A stretch of 64,000 bases of DNA. It comes from Ecdyonurus torrentis. Its lineage: Eukaryota > Arthropoda > Insecta > Ephemeroptera > Heptageniidae. The stretch spans positions 11,658,615 through 11,722,614 of the forward strand of contig OX439127.1 of NCBI GenBank assembly GCA_949318235.1, written 5' to 3'. Shown piece by piece: positions 1 through 13,684 of the stretch (the first letter of the stretch is position 1; each line of letters opens with the position of its first letter). Position numbers and translations under genes: made by a program. A model generated the notes under the pieces. The model was not told the origin of the DNA. It made no database searches and saw nothing but the letters and a program-made list of their open reading frames with translations.

Positions 1-97
1 AGAGCTCCATTTCAACTATTTTTATGATTTATTTATTTTATTATTATTTATTATTATTATTTGTTCAGCACATTAAGTATTGTTCTTTTAACGTAAC

Positions 98-138
<41 letters not shown>

Positions 139-664
139 GTATTTTTACGTTTTTAAAAGAACATTTTTACTGAAACGCTAACTTTAGTAAACATTAAAGG
201 AAAAAGGCTAAAACCAATGCTCCAAAATATCTAAATAAATCCCTAAATAAAGTGGAAAAAAAAAACCTTACTGTTTTTTAAGTTTTATTATCTTAATAAT
301 TTATTTATTAAATACTAATAATAATCAATATCTTTATTAAGTCATTGTGCGGGCTTGACAGCTAGCCCTATTTTACAAAACCTTGGCCACAACATGACAA
401 TGTTACATAAGCAAAAAATTAAGACAGTTACATACGTAGCTTTTTTTTTTTTTTTTTTTTTTTTTTAATACAACGTTGATCAACGCTATCCACTTCAAGT
501 CTATAATTGTCAAAACTTGTTATTGGACCTGGCATTGAGATGGGATGTTAATGGATAACTTTACTGTAGAAAAAAGTTATTTTTCATAACATAAAGTACA
601 AACCGTAATACAATACGTGTGTGTGTGTAAATGTGAGTGTGTATACATATAAATATACATATAA

Positions 665-670
<6 letters not shown>

Positions 671-734
<64 letters not shown>
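671..734. repeat. (AT)n microsatellite
   Basis: Thirty-two uninterrupted AT units, preceded by imperfect ATAAATAC units and a short GT tract near 617-640. It is self-complementary and prone to length change. Confidence 0.97.
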
Positions 735-737
<3 letters not shown>

Positions 738-1063
738 AAGAGGAGATTTACTGTATTGGACAGTGATGAAAAGGTTGGAAAATTTAGTCGAGCGTAGATG
801 AAGGGAAAGAGAGATGAGTTTAAGCTAAACATAGATTCGTCACAAGAGTTAGCATATCATATATATGTTGGGCCAATCTTCAAAGTGAGATGGTAAGTTG
901 GGGTGTAAAGACAATGAGGTCAGTCAACCAAACTCTCATCCCTCAGTGGTGTGCGTAAAGAAAGCAGGAGGAATGGAGTTGTCGTCTCATAAGGTTCCTC
1001 CGTATACTCCAGGCTATGTATGCCATGTTGGCTAGCCAAACTTTATGACAAGGACTACACTTT

Positions 1064-1080
1064 GGGGGGGGGGGGGGGGG
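1064..1080. repeat. G17 homopolymer
   Basis: Seventeen consecutive G, rare in a genome this AT-rich. Similar G runs occur near 15656 and 48845, and a C run near 60570. Confidence 0.95.
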
Positions 1081-1668
1081 TTGGAGTAGTGTTTAATGTT
1101 AGCTGACCAGCCGCGGGCTCAACAATGCAAAGCTCAACCAAGCAAATGGCTGAAAGTAATAGATAAGCTGGCAGAAGACACTAACACCAGAACCAAGTGA
1201 CCCTTTCTTATTTCAATCCTTTGTGTAAATTAACCCCTATAAAATTACTTTTGGACACTGATATAACAATTATTAATATTGTCATCAGTTTATATTATTA
1301 TTTGCAGAATAGTCATTACACATATTATCTATATCCATTAATTAAATAACCAAAATCTGTTAGTTATAATAATATTATATAATATATTGAAAATTATATC
1401 TTTACTAACAATAATTTTAATAATCAAGCAAATAAATTATTATTTCATTATTATAAAATTTGTATTTTAAAACGAAACGTTTAAAGAATAAAAAAAAAAT
1501 GTTTGTTTGTCTTAATAAAAGATTTCAATTAAAACCTTTATCAATTACCTTCAGGCTGTATATATTCTCTCTTTCATTATAATTAGTAATATAGCTTAAA
1601 ATTCTCATTTCAAATTACGTTGATTGGCTTGAATATTGTTATATGATTGGCGAGAGAATGAGTGAACA

Positions 1669-1793
<125 letters not shown>

Positions 1794-2460
1794 ATATTCT
1801 TGTGTTATCGTACTTTATTATACTCTTGTTAGTTAGTTAGAATATTGAGTGACGTTTTGGTTACATCCGCTTTTCAACTACATTCGTGATGATGTGTTGA
1901 TCAATGAGTGTAGCTCGCGGAAGCTTGATTTACGCGAGTTAAACAAAATTTATAACATTTTTAATTAAAATAATACTCCCTAATATTGATATTTTATAAG
2001 AGCAGAAAAGATAATAATTTTGCTTATCAAATAATATTCAAACACGATAAAAAAAAAAGTTTTTTAATTTATAAATGAGTTAAAATGAATTTAAAGTTTA
2101 TTGTAAAGTATATGAAGAGTCCATATTCATTGATTAATTAATGTTTTGATACTTTGTGATGGGTAATATTCTAATGAAGAATTTTTTTTAGTAATTTCTG
2201 TTCATAATTTCTTTTTTTATATATTTAAGCTTCAATATATTTTGTTATTTTATATCTACATTAGAAATTTTCAAGTAATGATAAAATGAATAACATTGTT
2301 TCGCAGGAACGTGCAGTAAAAAATGATAAGAAAAAACAAAAATTGAAGTTATTATCAATAACAGTAGTTATTTATACGTAAATTACGTATAACGCTTTTT
2401 ATAGAAAATGATATAAAAAATATTAATATATTATTACAGTATATGACTAAACATCAGTAT

Positions 2461-2497
<37 letters not shown>

Positions 2498-3380
2498 GCA
2501 CTGACTAACAGCTTTTTTTTTTTTTTTTTTTTTTTTGAAAATGTGCCACAAAAATTCTGTTGTACTACGGCATTTTAAAAAAAAAAGGACTTCTTTAGGA
2601 TGTTTTTGCTGTACACAATGTTTACTACCTTATCTTATTACTGATCTTATGGAAGTAGAAAATTAAACGAGAGACAATAATTAGAATAATATCAAATGAC
2701 TATAATTGCAACAAGTTATATACATGTTTACTCTATTGTGATAAAATCTTATATCAATTCATTTTTATATATTTCTATTTCAATAACGAAACCTATGAAA
2801 ATAAACTACTGTATTCTATAACGTAATAATAAATCACAACCTCAAAGTCCGTGCATAAGATCAGTTGCATAATATACAATTGATCTTGTTTGGTGCAGAA
2901 TAATCAACATGACGCTACAGCATCAATAATTAAAAATGTGATATTTAAAAATGCAAAATAATTAAAACTTATTTAGAATTCAATTCGTATATTTAATATA
3001 AAAATTATTAAAATAAAAGAATAATAATTTAATAATTATATAAAGAAAACAGTATTATATACTTATTAAGTGTAATTAAAATGTAAGAAATATATTCAAT
3101 ATCTCATTAAAAAAAAAATGCTTACATATAGGAGTACAATGTTATATTGTTGCATTATATGTAAATGAAAACTTGAATTTAGGTTTATAATATTATAATA
3201 TGTATGTATGTATATGTAGGATTGCAAGCATCAGTACTCATGTCTCGTACTAACGTTACATTCACTGTAACATCTCCTCATTGTATGCTTCAATTGTAAT
3301 CAAGACCGTCAAGTCAAGACGTTATACCTTGTACTGTATAAGTACAGGAGTTAAAGCTTGCCTTTACCATCCTACATGTC

Positions 3381-3384
<4 letters not shown>

Positions 3385-3453
<69 letters not shown>
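3385..3453. repeat. (GA)n microsatellite, about 69 bp
   Basis: Uninterrupted GA repeat, the second long one within 2 kb. Arg-Glu frames read through it are not genes. Confidence 0.97.
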
Positions 3454-3456
<3 letters not shown>

Positions 3457-5313
3457 CGCCAACACATCTCTTCAATCCATAATGAGCTTCGTTGATTGAA
3501 GGAACAGGTGGTATAATATATATGTTGCGTCTCCATTAAAATAACGACCAAATAACACTTAACTTGTACCTATATCTGATACCTGTATAGTTTTTATTTC
3601 CCAACTGGAACAAAATAATTTGATGATGCACTTAAAAAGAACGGGAGAAAAAAAAAATCTTTACAAGTTTATAATGTATGTGTGTATATAATATAATATT
3701 ATTTTGCGTTCTCGTTAATTTTACTTTAAGTGTAATTCAATCAACAAGTAATATGTCTGTATATACCTCTCATTAATTAAGAATGTGCTTACTATTATAT
3801 TACGCGTTGTATATTTTTATTTAAAATTAAAAGAGAGAAATTAATGATTATTAAGAAGGTATATATGTATATGGAAGAGGTTTTTTGTAATTTAAACGAG
3901 TATCAATTAACATATAAACACAAAGTGTTATTATATTAATATATAAATATAATGTTATTTCTAATGTTTAACGTGAAGTATTTTAAATATGAATTCACAG
4001 AAATAAAAACAGTACTTCAATGATGAATATGCTATTGTTTAAGAATTATAGTATAGAAAAAATTCATTTTGATTACTCGAAGATCGAATTTATAGTCATT
4101 TAACTTTTGAATAATAAATATAATTTGTGCACACTTAGAAAACAAACTGCTAGTAGTTTAAAAGTTGCATTGCCTCTAAACATTCATGTTTATACACCAA
4201 ACTCTGATACTTAGAGTAGAAGTCCTTACTATCAAACAGCTAATTATTATGATTTCCTACCAATTATTTTTAGAGATGTGAAAAATGATGTATTGTTTAA
4301 AAATTTAGTTAAAAAATTGTTCATTTAAAAAAAATTATAAGTGTTAAGGAATTTTTTAATGATAATAGTTAAATATCTATAAAGAAAATATATTGGAAAT
4401 AATTAAATATGAGGAATTGAAGAAATATTTTTACATTTGGTTTTTACTTGTTTTTATTAATGTAAAGTAAATTGTATGTAGTTATGTAGTATCTATAGCA
4501 TTACGTTAATTTAATAATTAGTATTAAGTGAAACTGACGAGACGAATGTATTGTAACATTGATATATATGTGTAATGTTACTGTAAACTACCTATGTCTA
4601 ATAAATAAATAAATATGCATGTCTGTACCTAAAATTATCCAAAATAAATAAATAAACAAGATACTACAGATTCAACAATTCAAGGTTTACCTCTCTACCG
4701 TGGTGAATGTTTTAATCACTACTATTACATGTACTGTCTACTTGAGAAATGGGTACAGAGCATAATATACCCTAATATAATATTTGTACATAATATATTG
4801 ATAATACTCGTCATACTTGCATCGACACTAGCCTCTATAATATACTATTTTGAAATTTGAATGGATAGAGAAAATATACTCGATCTTGCTTTGACACACA
4901 ATCAATGCATTTCTCAGGTACTATATCTATATCATGCATTAGCGTATTGAGAGTAAACATGTTTTTCGCGTGTTTATTTTAATTCATATATTCTCCAGTT
5001 CTAAAATCGATAAAAAGAAGAACAAAGTCTGAATAATTTAATTTGTTTTTCTTCATAATGAGTACGTATACGACAGTGAGACTGGTGAACTGTCAATTCA
5101 ACATCTAAAGCCATTATATTGTAAAATAGTATTATTATAGTATTACATATTTATGTAAATAACACAAGCTTTTGTTTTTAACGCCACATCAAAATTATTA
5201 TTTTCCAACTTAATTGTTTATAAAAATATATAATAACAATTATCAATAATCTTTCAATAATTTATACTAATGATAATTTAGTTACTTAATGTAAAAAGAT
5301 AAGAAATTTATGT

Positions 5314-5833
5314 ATACAAAGAGCTGTAAAAAACTCGAAAATTTTTAGCCCGGTTTGACTTAAAACCCGGGTTTAGCTTGAAATCGAGCTTAAACTCGAA
5401 AAACGAGCCAAAGCTCGGAAAGCTCGATATTTGAGCCGAAGTTTGAATACGAGCTTTCGAGCCTATGAAGAATAAAGCTCAATTTTCATTATGAAAAAAC
5501 TGTTTTTGAAGGATAAAAGTCATAAATAAAATAAAATAATTTTTAATAATAATATTTTAAACAGCTTATTTTGCATGACAGTATATTAAAAACACCATTT
5601 TAAACAAAAAATTACAAACTTTTTTCTTTGCTTTCTGCAAAATTGTTCTTTAGCTCGATTTATTTTCAAATGCTCGTTTATTTTAAGAGTCATTCACGAG
5701 CTTAACTCGAAATAGCTCATTTTTTAGCTAAAAAAAGCTCGAAACCTGGGTTGACCATTTTCAAAAAAACGAGCAGCCGAAGATTTTGGCCCGGCCTCTT
5801 GCTCGAATCGGTTTAAATTTACAGCTTTTAAAT
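5314..5833. mobile_element. hAT-like miniature element with AGCTCGAAA word arrays
   Basis: A 520-bp element flanked on both sides by the identical 8-mer ATTTATGT (5306-5313 and 5834-5841), the target duplication size of hAT transposons. Its ends are imperfect inverted repeats (left ATACAAAGAGCTGTAAA; right, reversed, ATTTAAAAGCTGTAAA). Within about 150 bp of the left end and 140 bp of the right end, variants of the word GAGCTCGAAA or AGCTCGAAA occur many times in opposite orientations, with CCCGG motifs. There is no transposase ORF, so it depends on one supplied elsewhere. The target duplication was found by eye, so a chance match is possible but unlikely given the inverted ends. Confidence 0.7.
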
Positions 5834-5957
5834 ATTTATGTTCTCACAGGTTTTCCAAGTGATTTTAAAATTTGTCAATTTACCTGGGTTTATGATCAAA
5901 CGCTCACAATGTTTACATTGAAAAATATATAATTATATTTTAGAAGGCATGTATACC

Positions 5958-6103
5958 TATACTCGACTCAAAAAACCTGAGTTACCTGCCGTTCGACCTT
6001 TTACGGTATCGCCCAGCCGCCCCCCTTCTCCTCAAATGTGACAATGGGCGATACTTTAGGCATGCCCGATTTAAATCGACTGAGGTTTTTTGAGTCGAGT
6101 ATA
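5958..6103. mobile_element. TA-flanked 146-bp miniature element, copy 1
   Basis: Inverted termini of about 24 bp start TATACTCGACTCAAAAAACC on the left and end with the mirror GAGTCGAGTATA. A second copy of the same 146-bp length lies at 28828-28973. The two share the inner block containing GTTCGACCTTTTACGG and GCCCAGCCGCC. A palindromic TATA at the outer edge fits a TA target duplication of the Tc1/mariner type, though the superfamily is an inference. The minus-strand frame at 5982-6206 runs through it and is not a gene. Confidence 0.8.
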
Positions 6104-6297
6104 CTCTGTACACAGAACATAATTTAACGATAGACAATAACGTTAGGCCGGTTTTGTACAAAGAGAAACGACGGTTTGACACAAAAGAACAAAACAAAAC
6201 TTTCAAATATGATTTTACAAATCGGAAGTGATAAATACATTTAATACATTTTATGTTGGTTTTATTTATTATTTACTACTCTCGTTAAGACGAAAAG

Positions 6298-6724
6298 TAT
6301 GATAAATTTAAAAGAAAAGGATACGAGAAACCAGCAAGGGCCTTACCATAGTCAAGAGTCCCATAGCTCGGTAAAAAATCTCGCTAGTGCAGAGATATAA
6401 AATAATAATAATAATAATGGGACAGCTTTTGGTGCTTTTGGCATTCAACTCCAAGAGAAATGAAGTGTGTTTTACCTTCGTCAGTTCTTATACACAAAAT
6501 CAGAGAGAAACTATGAATTCATCTTTCATAGTTCCTCTCCGAGTCTGTAAGGACAGACGAAGGCAAAACACACTCCGCATTTTTCTTGGAGTTTAATACC
6601 GAAAGCTATCCAATGTTTTAGTTTTTTTCTATCTGTGCTGGCAAAATGTTCAACAAGCTATGGTAGTTTCTTTTACTATGATAAGGCCCTTTTTTTCTAT
6701 CCTTTTCTTTTAAATTTATCATAC
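6298..6724. mobile_element. Foldback element family F1, copy A
   Basis: Long inverted repeat. The left arm begins TATGATAAATTTAAAAGAAA and runs through AAACCAGCAAGGGCCTTACC; the right arm returns as ATAAGGCCC to AAATTTATCATA. The interior also pairs (GAAATGAAGTGTGTTTT with AAACACACTCC). Just outside the right arm is CCTAACCGCGATGGTTTATT, which is shared with the other three copies (near 23026, 25106 and 30414), so the mobile unit includes that tail. No coding capacity. Confidence 0.8.
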
Positions 6725-9145
6725 CTAACCGCGATGGTTTATTTGTCTTAAAATCTATTTTAAATGAAAAGAACTTTTTTTTAATGTATACCTAAACTTG
6801 CATATTTAGTTGAAAAACAGTGACTGTCACTACAAATTAAGATTATTGTAACAAAAAAAAAATATAATAAATAAAATAAAAAGCTAAGAAAATTTGAAAT
6901 TAAAAATGTGTTACTATATTGCTATATAAATCATAAAATAAAAGTTCAAAATGGTTCTGCCTGTACAGTACACATTGTATTAAAATTTATATATATAAAA
7001 AAAAAAAAAAGTATTTCAAAATTAACACATTTGCTTTGTACTATATATATAAAAAAAAAGTTGTTTTCACTGTGAATCTAGATAAGCAAAACGTTTTAAC
7101 AAGCCTAACAGCATCTGGCTAATTTAAATGTGCGAATGAACACCTTTTATTTTATATATTTATATACTCATAGTTTCTCTGTTATTCTCATATACATGCA
7201 CATACTCGTTCTCTCTTTTCTCTAAAGTATAAAATAACAAAAGCATTATACAGACAATGAAGTATTGTGTATATTATCATCTACCTTGTGTTTTTCTTAC
7301 TTATATACCGAGGGTGGAAGACACCTATATTATATAATAGGAATTGTGCTGCAACATCATAGAAAACACTTGTCACATTATAGAAATGCTAATCTCAAGT
7401 CTTGAAAAGTTTGCTTTTAATATGTAATAAATAGTATTGCAAAATCAATAGAGAAAAAAATACAGAGAATAATGATGATAAAACGTAAGATATGATTATT
7501 AAATAAATTAAAAAAAAAAAAAATAAAATAAAACACTTTTTCCATCCGCTTACTATGGTAAAAAATATAAAACAAAAAAGGTAAAAGAATGAGAAAGTTT
7601 ATATTTTCCCTTTATTATTATTATTATTTTAGTAATCATTACGTCTGTGATTCTTGAAATATTTTTCTCTCATTGAATATAATTAATTATGAAGGAGAAA
7701 CAATAATCTGTTATTCGAGGTTCAATGAACAACGTCCAATCAATGTAATTAAAATCTAAGTTTTTAAAGACAGTTGAAGGGAAGGAACGTGCCACTTGTA
7801 CGAAGAAAACTTGAAGGAAAAGAAAGAAAGAGAGAGAGAGAGATACAGTGGACAGATTCCTTGGGTGATATTACTCACACCCGAGTTACAAAGGAAAATT
7901 GACTCTTAATTGATCTCTAAGAAAAAAGGGATAAAAAATATCATTTGTTTAAAATAATATAATTGAAGTGGAAGAGAATAAAAATATTTATTTTTTCACA
8001 ATCTAAAAGTTGAGGAAAAAAAAATAATATATAATTAAAATTTTAAATGAATGCATGTAAGCATGATGACTTTTTTTAATTTAAGTAATCTTAAAATGAC
8101 TTCTTCTTCCTTTTTTTTTTTTTTTTTGAACATTTTGACTTGAAAGAAAAGTTTTGACTTATTAACTCAATCAAATTGAAGGTGTATAATTTTGATAATA
8201 TTTTAAACGTATAGTGTTGAATTTATTTTCAAGCTTAAAATTAACCCTTATGCAGTGTGTATCAAATTCTGATTACTTCAAGACATTTTTAGTTTTGGAT
8301 TTTAATTTCAGTGTATTATATCGTGAAATAACTATGGGTGAAGATGAGTTTTGTAATAAGTTGCCCAACAAATTATAACTTAAATTTTTTTTTCAATCTT
8401 TATCTTGCGTTTATTTGACTAAATTTGTACATCGGAAATATTTTTAATTTTATATTTCTTATAATGTCACTAAGTTTTGTAAGCGTAAAGTGTGGCATTA
8501 CGTCTTTATACAAAGTATAATATTAAAACTACTTATTGTACTTTTTCTGATGTGATCTCTAGTGATAAATATTAGTGCAATATTACAGTATATAATTGGC
8601 ATAACTTTTGTTATGAGAATTATTTCACATCTGGGGGAAAAAAAAAAAAAGATAACAAAGATTATAACAGTAGTTGATAGAATCAAATATTTGGAATTAA
8701 AAGGGTTTTCATGAATCCATATATAAATAATATAAAAAAAAGCTTAAAAATTAAAAAAATTGGTTTTTTGTAAGGTCGCAAAAAAAAAAAAAAAAAAAAA
8801 AAAAAACTACATATTTTTCCCTCGTTTTAAAATGAAGTCAGCCAGACACATCATACAATTATCTTTCATAATTAAAATTCATTTTTGATAGAGACTCTCA
8901 AGGAAATGAAAAGGACTTGATTTTTATCAAAGTGTCTGCTCTTTAAAGTCCGAGAGTGGAAAATGAAGAAAAGAAAAAGGGTGGATGGGTAAAAAGAAAA
9001 TGTATATAAAGAGTAAAAATAATAATAAAAAAATAAAAGAAGAAAAAGAAAAAGAAAGAAAAGATTCGTCGAATCTCGCGTCATTAAGCTCTGCAACAAA
9101 GTTTTTTTCTGTTTTAATATTGTAAAGGAAAAATGTCTCTCTCTC

Positions 9146-9181
<36 letters not shown>

Positions 9182-9489
9182 GCCGCAATGTATAAAATAA
9201 TTGATTAATAATTCTACTTTTATAATTATTATTAACTATCGTAATATCTAATTATAAATTTTACAAGAAAATTACCAAAATTGAAATGTTAATCATTTAC
9301 AAAAACAAAACAATGCATAAAACAAAAATGCAAATAAAAACGCGTTTATGCCACTATATTTATACTCATGGTGTTTCAATTTCTTGTAGAGACGTGGAAA
9401 AAATTATTTTAAAAGTTTTTGCTTAAATTATTAAGTGTTTTCATGGTTTATTTTTTCAAACCAAAATTGGAAGAAATAAAAATAATAAT
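6725..9489. other. AT-rich non-coding stretch
   Basis: Only short AT-biased frames occur here. Poly(A) and poly(T) runs are frequent (for example 8780-8806), and a CT tract runs into T27 at 9135-9174. No recognised gene or RNA. Confidence 0.65.
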
Positions 9490-9851
9490 TGAAGAAGAGC
9501 AAATAATAATTAATAATAGTAAGGAGCTAATACATTGCATATTCTGTAAGTAGGCATCGTCCTGAATCGATTGATGTACTATTTTCTAAGTTTTAAGTTC
9601 ATTAAATATTTGGAAAAAAAAAATATTTAAAAAATAAAAAAAAGTGATACGACATCAGTGACATCACTGTAGGTAACTTTTGCGTGCATGCTTATGCAAG
9701 ACACCGAGCGTGACGTCATTTTACGATTTTTAATAAATAATTAAAATACTAACTAATTAATTAACTAAAAAATTACAAAACCACACATCAATCGAATCAA
9801 GATGATTTCCTCTTTCAGAATACTCAATAAAAAAGTCCTTGTCTTCCTCAT
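9490..9851. mobile_element. GAGGAAGAC-type miniature element, copy 1 (diverged)
   Basis: The right end reads GTCTTCCTCATTAT, matching the better-preserved copies at 21278-21584 and 33131-33571. Shared internal words include GTCCTGAATCGATT and GTGACGTCATTTT. The left end has decayed (GAAGAAGAGC instead of GAGGAAGAC). Non-coding. Confidence 0.6.
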
Positions 9852-10019
9852 TATTTTAATTTACTATTATTTTAATAGTTTATGGAAAATGTTGTATTAA
9901 AATTCTAGCCATGTATTAAGTCAAAGTTATTAACAATCTATGTATTGTTTTATTGCTGTATTTTTTTTTTTTTTTTTTTATTTTTTTTTTTTTTATATGA
10001 TAAAGTTTACATGTAATGT

Positions 10020-10358
10020 TGTGGTCAAGGTTTTGTAAAACAGGGCTGTCAAGCTCTCACAACGCCTTAAAGGCGGTGGGGGACCGGAAATCGCTAAAAG
10101 AAGAACTATATTTTCCCAATAATTTTTTGTACATGATTTAATTCCAATAAAACAAACAATACAATTTTCAAATAAAATCAAGTAAATTTAAAATATTTTT
10201 TTTTATACCAAAAAAAATTTTTTAATGATATTTTTAATTGTAAAAAAGTTTCTAATTTGACTAAAATTTACCACTCAAATTTAAATTTAAACATTTGCAT
10301 GTTATCTTTAAAGTGTAATAACTTAAATATTTGATCGTGTTTTCACATGTTTGACATA
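10020..10358 (-). repeat. Dispersed repeat R1 with hAT-like CAGGGCTGTCAAGC start
   Basis: In reverse complement, 10082-10358 matches 23819-24122, including the shared word AGCGATTTCCGGTCC and a common run around ACACGATCAAATAT. The outer part (AAGGTTTTGTAAAACAGGGC, near 10027) also matches the reverse complement of 342-440. CAGGGCTGTC resembles a hAT terminus. The minus-strand frame at 9993-10181 is a by-product of this repeat. Confidence 0.65.
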
Positions 10359-11785
10359 ACTAAATTTTTAAGTAACATTTCTTTTTTACTTTGTTATTAT
10401 TTTTATTCGCAACCGTCCTAGTTTGCGAGATATCAATCGGTCACCTACCCCCTTAATAAAGTTACTTATTATTATTAAAGCATCACGTGCACACGATGTT
10501 GATAATAAATTTTAGCATTCAGAAAGTTACACTAAATTTTTAATGTTATTCTTTGAGAAAAACAAGCACTGAATATAAATGATAAAATATATTATGACAT
10601 GACGATCGTGTTTTACAGTGCACATTGCAAGTATTAAACAACATGGCGTGATTTTTAATTCCATAGAAAACAGTATAACAAATTAATGCTTTAATGGATC
10701 ACAAAAATATTGTAAAAGTCAAGATTAGTTTTAGTGTAAGTAAAGTCTGTTATTTGAAAGCTATTATAGTATCCCTGAAATTTAAAAGTTGGTCCCCAAC
10801 TTTTTTGTTTTGTTTTTATTTAAAATTCAATTGGAACAACTTGCCATGATATAAAATATGAAGACGTGGCGATCAGAATATAGACAGAAAAGTTTAAAAA
10901 TTTATAATTTAAAATGTTGCATGATGACTCCCTAGTAACATAAAAAACAAACATATATTTGGGGCTGTCTTATATCCTTATCCTTGATTATATACAAAAA
11001 TTTAGATATTTCTGCCCGATTTGACAAAGCTTTATTATAGTTATATGTCCGCAGTCCTTCACTTTCAACCCCATAACATTCATTCATTCAAAATTCAACA
11101 TTAATTTGCCTACGCATGCCATATTATTTCAAACGAAAATACCATCAAAGGTTTACTTCTGATATTTGGACAAAAATTTCATACATAGAAATTTAAAAAA
11201 AAAAATATAATTATAATAATAAACGCTTTGCCCCGTTAGTCATTTATACAGTAATTAACAGCACTAATTCAATGACTTCATATGGCTTTTATACCTGCAC
11301 AATAAGTAATTAAAAACTTTAATTATAATTTTACCCGTCATTTTTTATATATAAAAACTATTGTGCTGCAAACGCAAGCACGTACGCAAGAGCAAGATTG
11401 ATTGCTTTTCCATCTAAATTCAGCTGCTATATAATCTTTAAATATATAAAAACATAAATAATAATTCAGGTAAAAAATAAATTATGTAGTTTATTGCTTT
11501 ATTTATAATTAAATGGAAATGCAAAGAAAATAGAATAGATAAAGAGTATAGAGAAAAATGTTTTCAACTTATTTAAATATACTAAAAATTGTAATGGAAT
11601 GCTTCTGCTTGTTCATGTTACAACCATCAGATGACAGCACAGCTCAGCAAACAATATCCATGGCCCAAAAGTTTGGATAGTACAGGACAGAGTGTATGCC
11701 ATGATATCATGGTGTATGCGCATAGTCATACTGAATGCGCTTCTACGCCATACTGGAGCAATGAATAATATTACTCAGCATAGGA
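10359..11785. other. Non-coding stretch ahead of the tandem duplication
   Basis: Nothing coding is visible. The block around 10425-10455 (CTAGTTTGCGAGATATCAAT) recurs in diverged form near 33920. From about 11690 on, the sequence (GCGCTTCTACGCCATACTGG) recurs near 15430 and, more weakly, near 17150, so the repeat cluster begins here. Confidence 0.55.
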
Positions 11786-12788
11786 CTTCGGCTATTTTTT
11801 TTTTTTTAGAATTGAGCTATTTTTTTTTATTATTATTATTTTTCTTGAATACTTGAAAACCTATAATTCAACCTCTGTTAACAGCATCAATATAATGCTC
11901 TCAAAAATATGCTACAGTTTAGTATTTTTAAATTGGCAAAATGTGTCATTTTCCCATACTGGACTGGACCATGTTATTTAGTGCTCAGTGCTCACATATG
12001 GCGTCGACTTTTATATGAATGCGTTCTTTATTCGCACTTATTTTTCACGCAATTTACATTATATTTATTCTATTTATTTTCATAAATGGTCCCTACCGTG
12101 AAAAATGTTGATCACTTTTGTGAACTTCAAACCTGTAAAAGTGAATCAACTGTGTCACATTTAAAATTTTACAGTTAGTTTTCTCAAAACTCTTTCTTAG
12201 AATATGGTCTCTCATATACAAAAATTAATAATAAATGCATAGGTTTTTGAGCACGCTTCTGAGTATACCACCAGGAATAAAATTAAGCATTATAATTGTA
12301 AGTTGATGTTAATCCTTGGATCTTTTTCCAAGTTAAAAATGGTTATATAATCTGCTTATATAACTTTATTCTGATGCATAAACGTAATACAAAAAACGTA
12401 TGGTATTAGATTTTCTCATCACTATATCTATACGCTATAATGCAATTTCACACTCTACAAATATATTTTTGTTCTTAAAATATATTGCATCAAATCTTAA
12501 CCATCAAAATTTGAAGTTATAGCCGAATCACAAAAATTTGAAAAATTGTAGTCACAATACGCCTACAAGTAGTTACTATATATTATATATACTAGTTCCC
12601 AGTAAACCACATTTTACACGGAAAGTATACTTTTCCAGTACATTTCTCAGTTGCCTAAAAGTACTTTTCCGGCTGTTTGGTGCAAATTAAGTATACTTGA
12701 CCCATATGTAAGAGTGTCACTCTGGGTCATGTGCTTTGCAAGTACTTTCTTCTAACAGTGCTTTGCAAGCACTTTACATGCACTTGTG

Positions 12789-13649
12789 CCCTGGCAAAAG
12801 TGTATCCATGGATAATAAATTATCCATGGGGATTTCAACATTTTCCCCATGGATAGTTTCTATCCATGGGAAATTATTGTCCATGGACAAATTGCCCATG
12901 GATAGTTTTTTTCCCATGGATAGAAACTATCCATGGGGAAAATGTTGAAATCCCCATGGATAATTTTTCTGTCAGTGGATATTCACTTTATCATGCATTT
13001 TTTTTAAAACTATCAATCTATAGTGGTTATTTGTTAATATATGCTCTTAATTAACAAATTAGAATGACTTTTTGGGGTATTAAAAATTGAGTTACATCGA
13101 AAAACGCGATAAAATTTTTTACGGGTTGGTAATTTTTTGAAATAAACCCACTTTTTGGAAAGAAAATTTAAAAAAACGAAAATTTTTTTTCATTGATTCT
13201 AGTTAAAGATTAAAAAATAAACACTTTTTATTCTTATGCACTTTTTATTTTTTTGCACTCGGACTGTGTAAATGAGCTTGGATCGTCCTATTCATCATGC
13301 CGCCACGCTTAAAAATAATTCCCATGGACACACAAAACTATCCATGGGAATTATAAAATATGTGGGAAAAATTAAAATCTGTCCATGGATATTCAATTTC
13401 CCATGGATAGAAATAAAGTCCACGTGGGAAACACTATAATATCCATGGGAAAAATATTTAAACTATCCATGGGAATTATAAACTACGTGGGAAATATTAA
13501 AATCTGTCCATGGATATTTAAATTCCCATGGATATAAATAAAGTCCACGTGGGAAATACTAATATCCATGGGAAATATGTAAATATCCATGGGAAACCAG
13601 ACATTATCCATGGGAATCATTGAATATCCATGGATAACTTTTGCCAGGG
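12789..13649. mobile_element. CCATGG-palindrome element (861 bp), precise insertion
   Basis: Terminal inverted repeats read CCCTGGCAAAAGT on the left and ACTTTTGCCAGGG on the right. The undisrupted site survives in the sister duplication near 14998 (CACTTGTGATTTTTT), which shows that this block was inserted, with a 2-bp TG duplication. I count 21 CCATGG hexamers inside, mostly in ATCCATGGATA or TCCATGGGAA contexts, plus CCACGTGG variants. They form two clusters (12802-12960 and 13320-13640), and the first is itself a larger inverted repeat. Frames reading Met-Asp or Pro-Trp repeats here are artefacts. I do not recognise the family. Confidence 0.85.
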
Positions 13650-13684
13650 TGATTTTTTAATATTTATAAAAAGTTTATTCCATT

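Noticed and set aside
12736..13054. Met-Asp and Pro-Trp repeat ORFs
   Set aside because: Read through CCATGG repeats of a mobile element.
12802..13640. CRISPR-like spaced repeat
   Set aside because: The repeats are 6-11 bp palindromes with irregular short spacing, inside an inverted-repeat element in an animal genome; there are no direct repeats of CRISPR size.
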